In this document: piece by piece, positions 34,495 to 44,979 of the stretch
Numbering within the stretch: position 1 is the first letter of the stretch
How the letters are laid out: every line of letters starts with the position of its first letter
Source: Kalmusia sp. IMI 367209
Taxonomy: Eukaryota > Ascomycota > Dothideomycetes > Pleosporales > Didymosphaeriaceae
Length of the DNA: 64,000 nt
Assembly (NCBI GenBank): GCA_027946365.1
Contig: JAPEUQ010000016.1
Location: 682,001-746,000, forward strand
Direction of reading: 5' to 3'
Translations under genes and position numbers: made by a program
The notes under the pieces: model-generated
Databases searched by the model: none
What the model was told of the DNA's origin: nothing
What the model saw: the letters and a program-made list of their open reading frames with translations, nothing else

Positions 34495-34688
34495 TATTAT
34501 ATATTAAGGTCTATAATACTTAGTAAGTACTATCTAGCGCTATTAGGTGCTATCTAGACCTATTATATAATGCGGGGCTATATATTAGGAAAGCTAACCG
34601 GCTCCGACCGTCAGCGATTTATCTATCCTATAATCTACTATTAATTTCCTGAAGTCGAGGCTATACTGCTACATTTAGTAACGTGACA
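34495..34688 (+). repeat. 3' LTR (194 bp)
   Basis: Begins TATTAT where the 5' copy has TGTCAC: every difference is C-to-T at CpA or G-to-A at TpG, exactly the RIP preference. Ends GTGACA. Preceded by a polypurine tract. Confidence 0.88.
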
Positions 34689-35376
34689 CTTATCCTCACC
34701 CCTAAAAAGTCTCCCTTTAGCCTAAAAGGTCTACCTAAGAGACATCTTAAAGCTATACTATAGCTTTAAGAACTTACCCTATCTATCCCTCTAATAGAAA
34801 GCTTACGTATCCTTTCTTTAATAGAAAAATAACTTAGTTAACCCCTAAAGTTAATATTCTTTAAAGAAATTAATCTTTCTATCTTTGTTAATATCCTTTA
34901 AAGGAAATAACATGTGAAAAAGAACCTTATTTTCTTAAGAGGATAAAAGCACCCTTTTATGTAAAAATCCTTAAAATGAGCTGAAATAGGCTAAGCTTGG
35001 CAGAAAAGTAGACCTTAAGTTAAAGGTTTTTCTCCTATCCCTACCTAGGGGTTTTCCTCCTTAAAGTCCCCAGCCATTCATGTAACTACTTGCCGTTTAG
35101 ATAGTAAGAAATGAAATCCACTACGTTGATGTATTAGCAATGAATCTTCAACATTTCGGATTGAGCGCAAGGATCATGGCTTCTACCGGCCAGAACTAAT
35201 CGCGGACTTAATGGCGATGACATCTAATACACATCAAGAGTCACTTCGCAGCACCACACGCAACAAATGCACTGCATTACTCACTCCCTACAAAAAGATG
35301 GGCGATTGCACTGAACTGTCATCGTGATATCACATCTAACAGAATCAGCCCACAATATCTTCGGTGCTTTGCAACT
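34689..35376. other. AT-rich flank, partly RIP-like, no gene
   Basis: 34689-35090 keeps the CA/TG-poor look of the element, so an older repeat may flank it or RIP has leaked outward. Composition returns to normal by about 35100. No ORF or domain recognised. Confidence 0.4.
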
Positions 35377-35750
35377 TCATAGTTTGACCTGAATAGGAGA
35401 GGAGTAGATTGCTGTGCAGTGACGCATCATTTTGTTCACACCACATCGATAGCCACCATTGTAGCCGGTGGAGTAACCAGTATCCTTATAATTGTTCCAT
35501 CTGGTGGAAGTAATGCAGTCAGCGGCAATACCCTCCACCAGAGATGGAGTAGTTGAAGCTCTACCTTTATCTAGCAACCGAGACTGTGTAGAATGAAAGG
35601 CAAATTTGTAGGACAAGCGAACAATGTCAATGGCAGCTTAATGAAAAGAGTCTCCGGCGCTTCCATACGCGTGTTCTGGAAAACGTTCAATATCGGGCTT
35701 TATAATGATGGGGCAAGAACAAAGGCATCCCATTCGCATAACTATGTAAT
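35377..35750 (-). pseudogene. Unrecognised ORF broken by a RIP-type stop
   Basis: A minus-strand frame runs from about 35750 to the stop at 35377, interrupted only by TAA at 35638-35640. CAA-to-TAA on the minus strand is the change RIP makes at CpA. The C-terminal part (GIAADCITSTRWNNYKDTGY, then NGGYRCGVNKMM) has the feel of a real protein with a few Cys, but I do not recognise it. No start or signal peptide was found; the 5' part may be missing. Possibly the relic of a small secreted protein. Confidence 0.3.
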
Positions 35751-36607
35751 ACTCTGGTTCGATAATGAAGCACACACTATCGGATCATAGGACTGGAATA
35801 TTATTGGTCACTTGCCTTTGAATGTAAAATTTCCTATTCGTAAGTATAGAGCAGCTCAACAACAGCCTCCATCTTCGACAGTCATGCACCAGACCCCACC
35901 AACACACTGACTACCGAATGCCATGCTTCATCATGCCCGCGTAAGCGCCCGTCAGACATGCAACTTCTTCCTCGCCGATCCTGTCCAACCGCGCGAAATA
36001 CTACCCGATATATCTTTGTGCGCAGATTATCCAATTTCTCAACATTTGCGCATGCACATCTATGTAAGATGCAATGTTTATGCATGGCACCACCATGACA
36101 TTGCCCACCCTCTTACTAATCTTAGGGTGCATAAGTGGCCTAGACCCCTACACCAAAGTACCCAAAAAACCCTTTTGCGCAACAAGTAACGGCCTCACCA
36201 GAGTCGTTCCTGTTACGCGTGCACGCCAGCCCTCCGAATTAGGACAACCGTGATTAGAACACGGTGTCGGACTGTTGTTCGCGGATCGCAACGCAACGCT
36301 AACGAATCAAGATGCCGTGCATGTCGGGGTTTCCGAAGCTGCATTTTTGCATGTACGTTTCTTTTCATATACAAGCGTACGCCGTGTGCGTCGGGGGTGA
36401 TGTCACTAGGAGCGCGTTGGATTTATTGCGAGGGTGTTTGGCAGTGGAGGGACCTGTTCTATTATATGGTTGTCTATATATGTATTACTAAGAATTGAAA
36501 GATTGTACGTAGTTCCAAAGGATAGTAAACTAAAAAAGATAGCAGCGGTTCCCTCCTGCAGCAGCCGGAAAGCTTATGCGCATAATAGATATCATTATAA
36601 TGCTATA
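35751..36607. other. Intergenic, no gene seen
   Basis: Only short frames without motifs. It probably contains eroded accessory sequence. Confidence 0.35.
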
Positions 36608-36700
36608 AATGAGATGCCGCAAAGTGTCTTCCCGATACTGAGCGTCTGCAGGCACTCGCCGCTGCTCGCATCCCAGATCTTGACCGTCTTGTCGAGCGGA
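36608..36700 (-). pseudogene. WD40 repeat remnant of a NACHT-WD40 (HET-E-like) gene
   Basis: The minus strand reads LDKTVKIWDASSGECLQTL followed by SIGKTLCGISF. This is the exact style of the WD40 repeat-to-tail junction of fungal NACHT-WD40 incompatibility proteins (D-x-TVKIWD-x-x-SGECLQTL). Both sides run into stops and no further repeats are found, so only about 30 codons remain. Confidence 0.7.
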
Positions 36701-36923
36701 GGTTATGAGATCAACGACGAAGATCGTGGCTAGGATGTCTTCGAAGAAACGTATATGTTTTCTTATCGTTATTACTCCGGGAATTGAAACTATGCTACAG
36801 CACTAAGCCTACACTTTTTATTTGTTGCCCAAAAGCACCTTATCACATTGCTGTGAAACTACATTGGAATTTAGTGAGGTGTAATGTAAATTCACAAGTA
36901 TCTGCTGCCCAGCGACCCGCCGT

Positions 36924-38852
36924 CTAGCTTTCTCGTATAATCGCAAGTGGGCCTTGGCCCGTGAGTGCTCGTCGGACTTCTGAATTAAGAAATTTATCTC
37001 GACTTCTAGAATTCTTCCAAGTAGCGACCGACTTTACAAGGGTCTCATCGATGCAATCGATCAAGAAAAGGCTGAAATTGCCGTCTCCAGGGTCTAAGTG
37101 ATACTCGTATCCGCTAGCAGTGGCTTGATAGCGAGCATAAAAGTGGTCGCAGATTATCTTGACAGGATCTTTCGAATCAGGGTACAAGTCGGGAAAGTAA
37201 GGTTGGAAGATATCAAGCCTGGAAGAGGTGGGTAATTTCTTCTTAAAGGCGCTGACGTTGTTGAAAACAAGCAGAAAACTCTTTGCACGTATCTTGCCTG
37301 AGTTTACTACGGTGTCAAAGAATTCCATGGTTGCTATTAATTCGGTCTCCTGAGTCCCTGGGATAACCCGATCATAAGCCATAAGATCAATGACAAAGAT
37401 TAAAGACACCACATCGCTTCTATTTTGAATGTGCTGTTTGACGTTTGGCCAGCCTCCATAGATGTGGGTAATGCTGATATTGAAATCGCCAGTCAAGATT
37501 CGCGAGTTGCAGTTGCTACTCAACTTTGCTTGAGCAAATCGAATATCAGATAAAGTCGGCACATATCCCGGGGCCAAGATACGTTCAATCTCATCTAAGA
37601 AACTAATATATGTTAGTCTGAATCCAAAATATCAATCTGGAGTACTTACTACTGCTCAGAGTCGACCAAGGCGCTGCTGCGTACCCCGGGCATGGTCTGG
37701 TCAGGCCAGGTATTATCCAGTAGATATTGAGTTGCATCGCGAAACTCTTCTGCCATAGGATTAGTCCAATCGAGTAGAACATTGTCAAGATCTTCGTGGT
37801 AGAGAGCCGGTAGTACTACATTCAGTCGCGGATTGCAGGGCTCTGCATTAAGGGCCAATTTCCGCGCACTATTGATGAGACTATGATAGACCATGATACG
37901 ATAATCTTTGAGCTCCTTTGTCGTTAAAGGATTTCCAATGGTGGTCGCTGCTTTCATAACGTGTCCGACGCCTGCTTCGTCATTCCCGAGAAGAAGAACA
38001 GTCGCATTTGATCTGAAGCGATTTGTTACATCCGATTGACGCAGCCAAGGCTCTTGTTTACTGGCTGAGAATGGAGTTCGTAGCATCACTGAGGCCGATT
38101 CCTGGTCAAGCATACCAGAACCGGAATGTACGTGTCGCTGTTTCAACATTTGCCTATGAAACCCCCGAAGTAGGCGGCCGTAAACTTTAGACGAGAGCAG
38201 TTCTTGATCGAAACCGAACATCATAGAGACTTTCGACAAGTTATCTGTTGACTTACTAGATATCGAAGCTAAATCTCTGTAAACGATGAGCGAAGACGAT
38301 GAATCCCTCGCTCTTTCAAGGACTCTACGAGATTTTGGCCTTTCAAGCATTCTACCCTGGTCGGACAGAGTTTGACTGCAACATTAGCTCAGCGGTACTA
38401 ATATGAAGAGAATCTTACCAGTTACATGCGGTAAGAAGGAGTGTTAAAGCACTGATGTGTCTTTCGAGTAGCTTCTCAATAACTTCAATGTTTGCGTTGC
38501 CAAACACCAACTTGATTTTCGATTTGATGTCCAGAGGCGTACCGCTAGACTCAACCAGCTCAGCGAGGAAAGTGTGAACCTTGTCAACGAGCATTTTGCA
38601 GTGGCATACTGATGTTTCCAAATCCATGACTAACTGGTGATGAGATTCCTCGTAGAAATCTGTAGACACCCATTTCGCAATCTTATCCAGGGCACCCCGA
38701 ATTGCGGTCAATTGGGTCGTAAGGCTGAGGAAGGTTATGTCGGCCTCTTTCCACTCCTGCCGTAGGCCAGTAACTGCGCTAATACTCTTGTTGATGACGT
38801 CGATAGTGCCAAGAATGGCTCCAATGGCACCAACTATGGCGAAAGGATCCAT
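36924..38852 (-). CDS. Fungal STAND N-terminal domain fused to a divergent (pseudo-GTPase) G-alpha protein
   Basis: Three exons: 38419-38852, 37650-38375, 36924-37602 (introns 43 and 47 bp). The 612-residue product has two parts. Residues 1-145 (MDPFAIVGAIGAILGTIDVI onward) are the helical N-terminal domain typical of fungal STAND/NLR proteins. From about residue 265 a heterotrimeric G-alpha fold follows: strand and P-loop region VLLLGNDEAGVGHVMK (272-286), a helical insertion domain (ending EFRDATQYLLDN), YVPTLSDIR, then a GGW at 436-438, VSLIFVIDLMAYDRVI, FLLVFNNVSAF (500s) and FLIDCIDETLVKSV. In true G-alpha these are GxxxxGKST, RxKTTG, DVGGQ, NKxD and TCATDT; here the P-loop Lys-Ser/Thr, the Arg finger, the DVGGQ Gln and NKxD are lost. 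It most likely cannot hydrolyse GTP. No signal peptide or membrane helix. The role is unknown; a signalling or incompatibility function is an inference. Confidence 0.8.
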
Positions 38853-40049
38853 TCTCCGATGGCTTAAAAGTTCTCAGACTAAGACAGCACTCGAAGCGAA
38901 CGATATTTGCCTATGGGTTGGCTTTGTCCATGGCACATTGAGGTCTTCTGTGTCGACGGAAAGTTACCTCTGTTGATTTAGAAGGCGGTTAGAAGACGCG
39001 GACGGGATTGTGGGTAGATTAATGAGTGTTCTGAGTCGAAATGGTTTGGGACAAAGTTGAGCGCCGGCCGGGTCGCGGCTGATTGCACAGCCCAAAATGT
39101 GGCGCAGCAATTTGGCATGCAGCGGTCAGCAGAAGGCAAATTGGCAAACAACTTAACCAAATATGCTTACATCTTGAGAAGTGGACGAACACCTTGATTG
39201 CGCTAGCAGGGAGGATGGCCGACCCGTTCCGGCCATAGGGTTGCCCCGAAGGCGATAACTCGTAGACATTGCTGAAGAGAAGAGTGCTGTATGCAGCCAT
39301 GGATAGTGTAGGGTCTTGCTATACATGTCCATCACCACAGCTCTACTAGTACTCATCCTTCATGAATATGAACAAGACTCCTCACGACCCTCAAAGGTCG
39401 AACTAAAGCACCTCTCTATAGCTCTGGAGATTATAGTACTCATCCAAAGAGCCGTCAGTTGTTTCAATAGAGTGGCTATATCGCCAAAGCATATAGGGCA
39501 TTTCCGCCTTCGCGTACGCTTGTAACGACCGCGTTCTACCAGTAACGCTTGGTGAAACCCATATACTAAAGCGCAGACCTCGGTAATTGGAGCCGCCATT
39601 TTCTAACTAAGCTTGTACCCTTCCCATCACACTACTTTCCGAGCTAATTAGAGTTTTGCTGCTACTTAGTCTAAGAGTTAGCGCCGGTGGACCCGAGAAG
39701 CATAAGAATACTATAAGCTCGCGTTCCGTAGGTCAGCGGAGAGGACAACAGCGGGCCGAAGGAGTTGTGTGATGGAAATTCTAACAGCGGACCTATACGA
39801 TGATTTCTGCATGAGGGCAAGCCGGGTAACACAATCGATTGGAGATAACGAGCGGAGCTTTGATGGTGGTGTAAAATTCTACGTATATTACACATGATTC
39901 ACCATTGACTTCTACAACAAGCAGCAAGCTTTGGTCTAAGCTGTCAATGTATTCTTGCTCAACTCACAGACTATGCTAGAGTATAGATTTACACTTATAT
40001 GTATCTACATCTATGTCATGCTTGTGTAACAGTAGAACTATGGAAGCGA
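38853..40049. other. Intergenic with two unsupported short frames
   Basis: Minus-strand frames at 39360-39599 (contains CPICFGD) and around 39170-39300 (MAAYSTLLFSNVYELSPSG, ending at a possible GTAAGC donor) look slightly protein-like, but I could not join them to a gene or family. The rest is spacer and the promoter of the STAND/G-alpha gene. Confidence 0.3.
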
Positions 40050-41096
40050 CTAGAAAAGCCGGACTGTAGTAGTCACAGCAGCATCGATCAAGAGACTAGC
40101 GCCGTTGATATAGCTCGCCGCCGGACTACACAAGAACGCAACGACATCCGAAACCTCTTCACACTCTGCCGCTCGTTTGATCGGAACAACCGCAGATATC
40201 ATTCCCTGGACTTCTGGGTTCTTTCGGAGCTCCTCATCGAGCAATGGCGTGCGAACCCAGGTCGGACACACTGCATTGACACGGATACCATCGGGAGAGT
40301 GATCGAGACCTATCGAACTATGAGCACTTCCTCATGGAAAATTAGAACTACGGCAGGCTCTGGACTTACCTGCCATTTTGGTAATACCCATACTCGCATG
40401 CTTGGAAATGGTGTACGAGCCTTTACCGGGGAGACCGGCAAACGAGTTCGCGGAAGCAATGTTGATGATAACACCGCGTCCAATATCGCGAGTGCCATTT
40501 CTGCTGGTCCATGTCTTTGGTGTCTGTTTGCGCATGGCTGCGGCCTGCGCGCGGACACAGAGTAGGTTTCCCCTCGTGTTGATACTCATGATACGATCAA
40601 AATTCTCGATATCTGTGTCGGCTAGCGGTGCATGTACGCCGTTATCGACCTACGTTGAAACCATTAGCCTTTGTATACTGGATGGTAGGGCTCAGTGCAC
40701 ACTTACGCCTGCAGCATTGACACAGTAGTCAACACGGCCGTACTTTTGAACAACGAAGGCTACCATTTCTTCCACTGAATTTTCCTCCTGAACATTCATT
40801 TTGAAAGTCTTAGTTTGGTATTCTTTGTTACTCGCGTATTGCTTGCTCTCCTCAGACGAGGCCTTGGCCCATTCCTCGTTCATGTCTGCGAACACTACAA
40901 CTTTTGCTCCTGCTTCAGCAAGAGAAAGTGCAACCTCTTTTCCTATCCCTCTCCCTGACTATATAGATTCTTGTCAGTGTCAAAGTTCAGCCTGCGCATG
41001 TGCAATGCAACCTACCCCTACAACAAGGGCAACACCATCTAGTTGTGCGCTGTTAACCATAGTGCGAGCTGGAAATGGATGATCTGCTTCTGTCAT
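40050..41096 (-). CDS. Short-chain dehydrogenase/reductase (SDR), classical type
   Basis: Four exons: 41016-41096, 40707-40958, 40370-40649, 40050-40309; 290 residues. Splicing restores the cofactor motif VVGSGRGIGKEVA (TGxxxGIG type) near residue 26. The NAAG motif appears as CVNAAGVDNG, the catalytic Ser in IINIASANSF, and Tyr-Lys as YTISKHA. DGIRVNAVCPTWVRTPL and FLCSPAASYINGASLLID complete the fold. It is an NAD(P)-dependent oxidoreductase with an unknown substrate. The acidic residue after the second strand (FADMNEE) suggests NAD preference. A second SDR lies 4 kb away on the same strand. Confidence 0.88.
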
Positions 41097-41869
41097 TGTG
41101 AGGAGGAAGATGGGTCTTATATGCTGTAACATTAGGCAAGCACCGCTATCAAGGTAGATCCTGACTAGTTCCGCTTGCTCAAAACAAGAGGCGAGGATGT
41201 GGGACCATAGCTAGACCTCATATGGTGAATGATTGGAGGTATGTATAACTAGGGATATGAAGGATACGCCCCGTTGTTGGTTTTGATTCTCTTGAGTGGA
41301 CGATGTCCTGGTGCGGGTGGGGACAGCCACTTAATCTAGAAAGGCAGGACTAAGCTAAGGGAAGCTGAGCCCCCTCTTTGGGTGACAGGAATGGTCTACT
41401 ACTGGGTGACATCGCTGTGAGAAATGGATTTGTTCAACAAGAATGGCATCTTACGCAGTGCTACAATGTTTAACTAGAGGTAGTTTCAGGCTAGATCTAA
41501 CCTAACTTGTAGTTACTAGACCTAATTAATTCATTTAACCGGATCAATTGTAAACCCATTCTAGTTTAGCCCAACACTAATCCTACGCCATCTTACACGC
41601 TGCGTTAGTGACATTTAACCCTAACAGCACCAAATGTGATGTTGCGCCTAGAGTCATCTCGGAAGGGAAGGAACGAAAGAAACTTGTCATGCATTGGAGT
41701 GCTGCTCACAGACATGGAGTAGAACTACCTCATTGTCCATTATATAGCTAAGCTATCCAGACTCGATCTCCAAGATGTCCAGACCTGGTCCAATGACTGC
41801 CAGGTTTCTATTCTACTCGAATAGTGTCGATACTGTAGCAATACGCATTTCAAAGGAGCATTCTCTTGC
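41097..41869. other. Intergenic
   Basis: Between the SDR start and the 3' end of the PHD-finger gene, both on minus. No supported gene. Confidence 0.4.
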
Positions 41870-44402
41870 TCACCAATCCCAATCCTCCTCGTACTCGTCG
41901 GGGTCGTCGTACTCGTAGGGGGTTTCAGAATCATCGAAGCCTAATTCACCTGGGCTTTTGGATTCGCCAATGCGGAATTCATACATGTACTCGACTCCAT
42001 CCAACCCACTCACCGCATTGGTATCAGACGAAAAGTCCATCTTCTCCCCCAACCCGTACGGATACTCAAAACCTCTCACATTATTACACCCGTTAATCTT
42101 CCCTAGAATCTCCTCCTTCGTGAACGGCATAGTGAAGTCTGTCTTACGATGTAGCTGTAGAGGCCCCATCTGCTTGCACGCATCACAAATCCACCTGCCC
42201 CAGAGACTCGAGATCTTCGCCTTCATGTCAATGCACGCATAGTGGTACCAGCCAACATGGCAATCTGGGTTCCAGCACTGCACGATTTTGCTCTTGCGCG
42301 TCTCAGCGGGCTCCTTGCACGAGCAGATGAGCTGCTTGAAGCAAGGCAGGGGCTTCGATAGGAAGATCTCGGGATTGGGCTCTGCCAATGATGTCGCATA
42401 GGGCCAGGGTTGCGCAGGGACTGGGCATGGTGTATTGGAAGACATTGGCCAGGGAAATTCGCGGTTTTGGGGTCTTTCAGGTGCGCCGGGAACAGGTGCT
42501 TGAGCATTCAACGAAGATTCAGTCCAGGCATAGTTGTGGTTCCATTCGGCCCATCGTTGCTCATATGAGCTCCAAGATAAGCGAGGGCTTGTATTCGTAG
42601 CGTTACCGTCTCGCTCATCTCCAAAGCGACGGGGCTCTGCTTCGTATTCCGCGTCGGATGTTTCGTCCCAGGACTGGGAGTCTGATTTGGGCCGTGACTC
42701 GGATCCAGACTGATCAGCACTGAGTAAACCGTAGTCTCTCATTGGCATGGCTGAGAACGAAACGCCGGGTTTGTGCTGATATTCCTGCGGTGGGCCCGTA
42801 GGAAATCCAGCGTGAGCAGTTGGATACTTGTCTTTCTCCGGCATGGAAAAAGTATCCTGTAAAGCTGAATATGCAGAAGAATACATATTGTATCGCTGCT
42901 TGGAGGCAGATTGACTCTCCTTGACCAAAAGTAGTTCTGCGTTGTGTGGTGATACTATGACTGGGTTGTAGAATATTTCCCGCGAGCTTTTGAAGGAATT
43001 TATTGGGTTCCAACCCGCTGCCTGTATGGGTCGACGCTCGTCTGTGCTATTTGTGAATACACAAGTAGAGCGAGGTTGAGTGAAAGAAGGTGTTGTGCTT
43101 CGCGACCCGTGACGTAATGCTACATTGTGAGTAGCAGCTGCCTCCCCTCCTGGTGTCGAGTCTCGCCAGATTTCGAAGGCCTTCGGACGAGGTTCGCGCC
43201 AGTCGTCAAATATACCATCAAGAGTTGACAATAGCATCAGATCGGAATGCCTCTGCGTTGTGTTCAGCACACTGAAGTCAATGGATTTGAACAATTAATT
43301 ACCTGTGAGTGTTCCGCAATTTGAGACGAAGGTGTGATAACCTCACCTGAAGCTGAGGATTCTGCGGTATCTGACGGTTCCTGCTCATCTATAGCTTCAT
43401 CCTTGTCCACTTTCTCTGCATACTTAAGCCAAGGTGCGGGCGAATCAAGTTGCAGCACATTAGGTATCTGCTCTATGATGTGCCAGGCGTCATCCCGGTT
43501 ATCCACAAGACTTTGCAAGCAATCTTGGCAGAGTTTTATAGGTGCGAATGGGACAAATTTCCATGTGTTGATCGAGAAGCGATCTAGTAGGGTCTGATTC
43601 CGACGGAAAAACTGTACTTTGCTCGAAAGCATCTTCGGATCATAAATAGGGTTGATTGTAGCGGGTTCAAGCGTACTCCAGTCAATTAGCGGCTCGCATG
43701 TCATTTCATACGGAGAAGCCACTGTCTCGAGATCTCTTTGGACGTTTCTGCAGAGATGATAGTGGCAGCAATCGCTTGAGCGGTCACGGAGTATGAAAAC
43801 GTAGTTTTCTAAGCGTGTCAGCATCGTCGATTTCTCATCAACTATACCATGCACTCACTTGATGCTAAAGCTTTCGCGATCGAATGCACAGACTTGGCAA
43901 TGATGGTGGTGTAGTCGTTCCTAGACGCTGTCCACGCAGTGAGATTCACAGTCGCCTTTGGAACCTCATGCCATGATTTGGCTTGTAGCTTAGTTAGATG
44001 CTGAGAGGACACTTCTTCGATTGGAACAACATGGCCATACTCATCCTGGATGAGTACTTCGGGTAACACGGCCTTTAGATGATCGCGCATAGCCTGTTCA
44101 CTGCCATTATCAATTGTGCGAAAGGACCTCACAGTGGTCTTGTTAGAACCGTTATGTTGGTACACCTGATCCTGGATGGTATCCACGTGCATTCGGTCCT
44201 GCAAATCATGGCGAAGTTCATCCCAGCGTCGCTGACGCTCCATAAAACTGCTTCCATATCTGTTAGCGAGTTGGGTAGGAGTGTATCGGTTGCCGTCCCA
44301 ACGAGCGTTGTCGTTGAAAGAATGTCCAAGATGGGAGGGCTCAGGCGGCCAAGGTGGCCGCTCATAGTCGGAGTCTTCTGCCGCAGACTCGTATGGATCC
44401 AT
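41870..44402 (-). CDS. PHD zinc-finger protein, ING-like finger, otherwise unknown
   Basis: Three exons: 43859-44402, 43303-43808, 41870-43252; 810 residues. The only recognised domain is a C4HC3 PHD finger at about residues 660-709: CSC, then C-WNPD-C, GWYHYAC and RWICDAC. The CxC start and NPDC...WYHYAC spacing resemble ING-family PHD fingers, which read methylated histone H3 tails, and the Trp before the His is kept. An earlier segment has paired Cys (RSSDCCHYHLCRN; KLCQDCLQ) that may bind another metal. The long middle is low in structure and Ser/Pro rich; the C-terminus is acidic (YEYDDPDEYEEDWDW). Probably nuclear. I do not recognise the full-length family. Confidence 0.75.
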
Positions 44403-44979
44403 ACTGTCGCAACTTATCCTGATGATCAGCAGCTAATCTTATAGTTCACGAACGAATGGCACCAGTGGGAGTCTGCATTGTGGTGTAGAAAAATAGGAGC
44501 GGCGACCGCAAAAAGCCCGACTTAAACGTGGCCAGCTGAATGTGTGGTGAATGAAGGTGCCAAGAATTTGATTCTCATGGCAACCGAGCAACGGTCTGAC
44601 TCTAGTTGAATGAGCAACAGGCGTTGTTTGACCCATTATAAGCTTCACTTTAAGTCCTTCGCGGCCACATGTCCGAAGTGCTACCTATACAATACAGAAC
44701 GAAACACTATGGTAACAGTCGTTGTGGGTCATAAGAGTGGATAGATCAAACGCTGCAGCTGTCAACGAAGGTACGGATAATTGAATCTGATTCAACTATT
44801 CGTGCATCACCCTATCCGACCGCGTTCTTCCTCTATACATGTTACATCATCCAGATAAGAGCCAGCGAGCTATAGTATCAAGGTGACAATGCGGAGTTGT
44901 ATTTCACCTTAAGCTAACCCAGGGTACATCACACAAGTAAAGGCCATCGCAAGCAAAATTACTACGATTCTTGCTGCTT
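44403..44979. other. Intergenic
   Basis: Promoter of the PHD gene and 3' side of the second SDR. No supported gene. Confidence 0.4.

Larger units (their letters stand above)
26969..34688 (+). mobile_element. Ty3/gypsy LTR retrotransposon, heavily RIP-mutated and dead
   Basis: A 7.7-kb element is bounded by direct LTRs (26969-27163 and 34495-34688) with flanking CCTAT (26964-26968) and CTTAT (34689-34693), a probable 5-bp target duplication with one C-to-T change. TA dinucleotides dominate, CA and TG are almost absent, and no frame longer than about 60 codons survives, the footprint of repeat-induced point mutation. Coding remnants in plus orientation run in the order protease, reverse transcriptase, RNase H, integrase, which is the Ty3/gypsy order. 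A polypurine tract AGAAGGGGGA (34482-34491) precedes the 3' LTR. No clear tRNA primer-binding site is seen after the 5' LTR. About 2 kb between the integrase end and the 3' LTR cannot be assigned. Confidence 0.9.

Noticed and set aside
26969..34688. CRISPR-like or satellite array because of recurring CTATTAGG
   Set aside because: Spacing is irregular and LTRs plus gypsy pol motifs explain the region; this is a fungal genome.
39019..39600. Possible minus-strand gene with CPICFGD and MAAYSTLLFSN
   Set aside because: Frames could not be joined by credible splice sites and no family was recognised; kept only as intergenic note.
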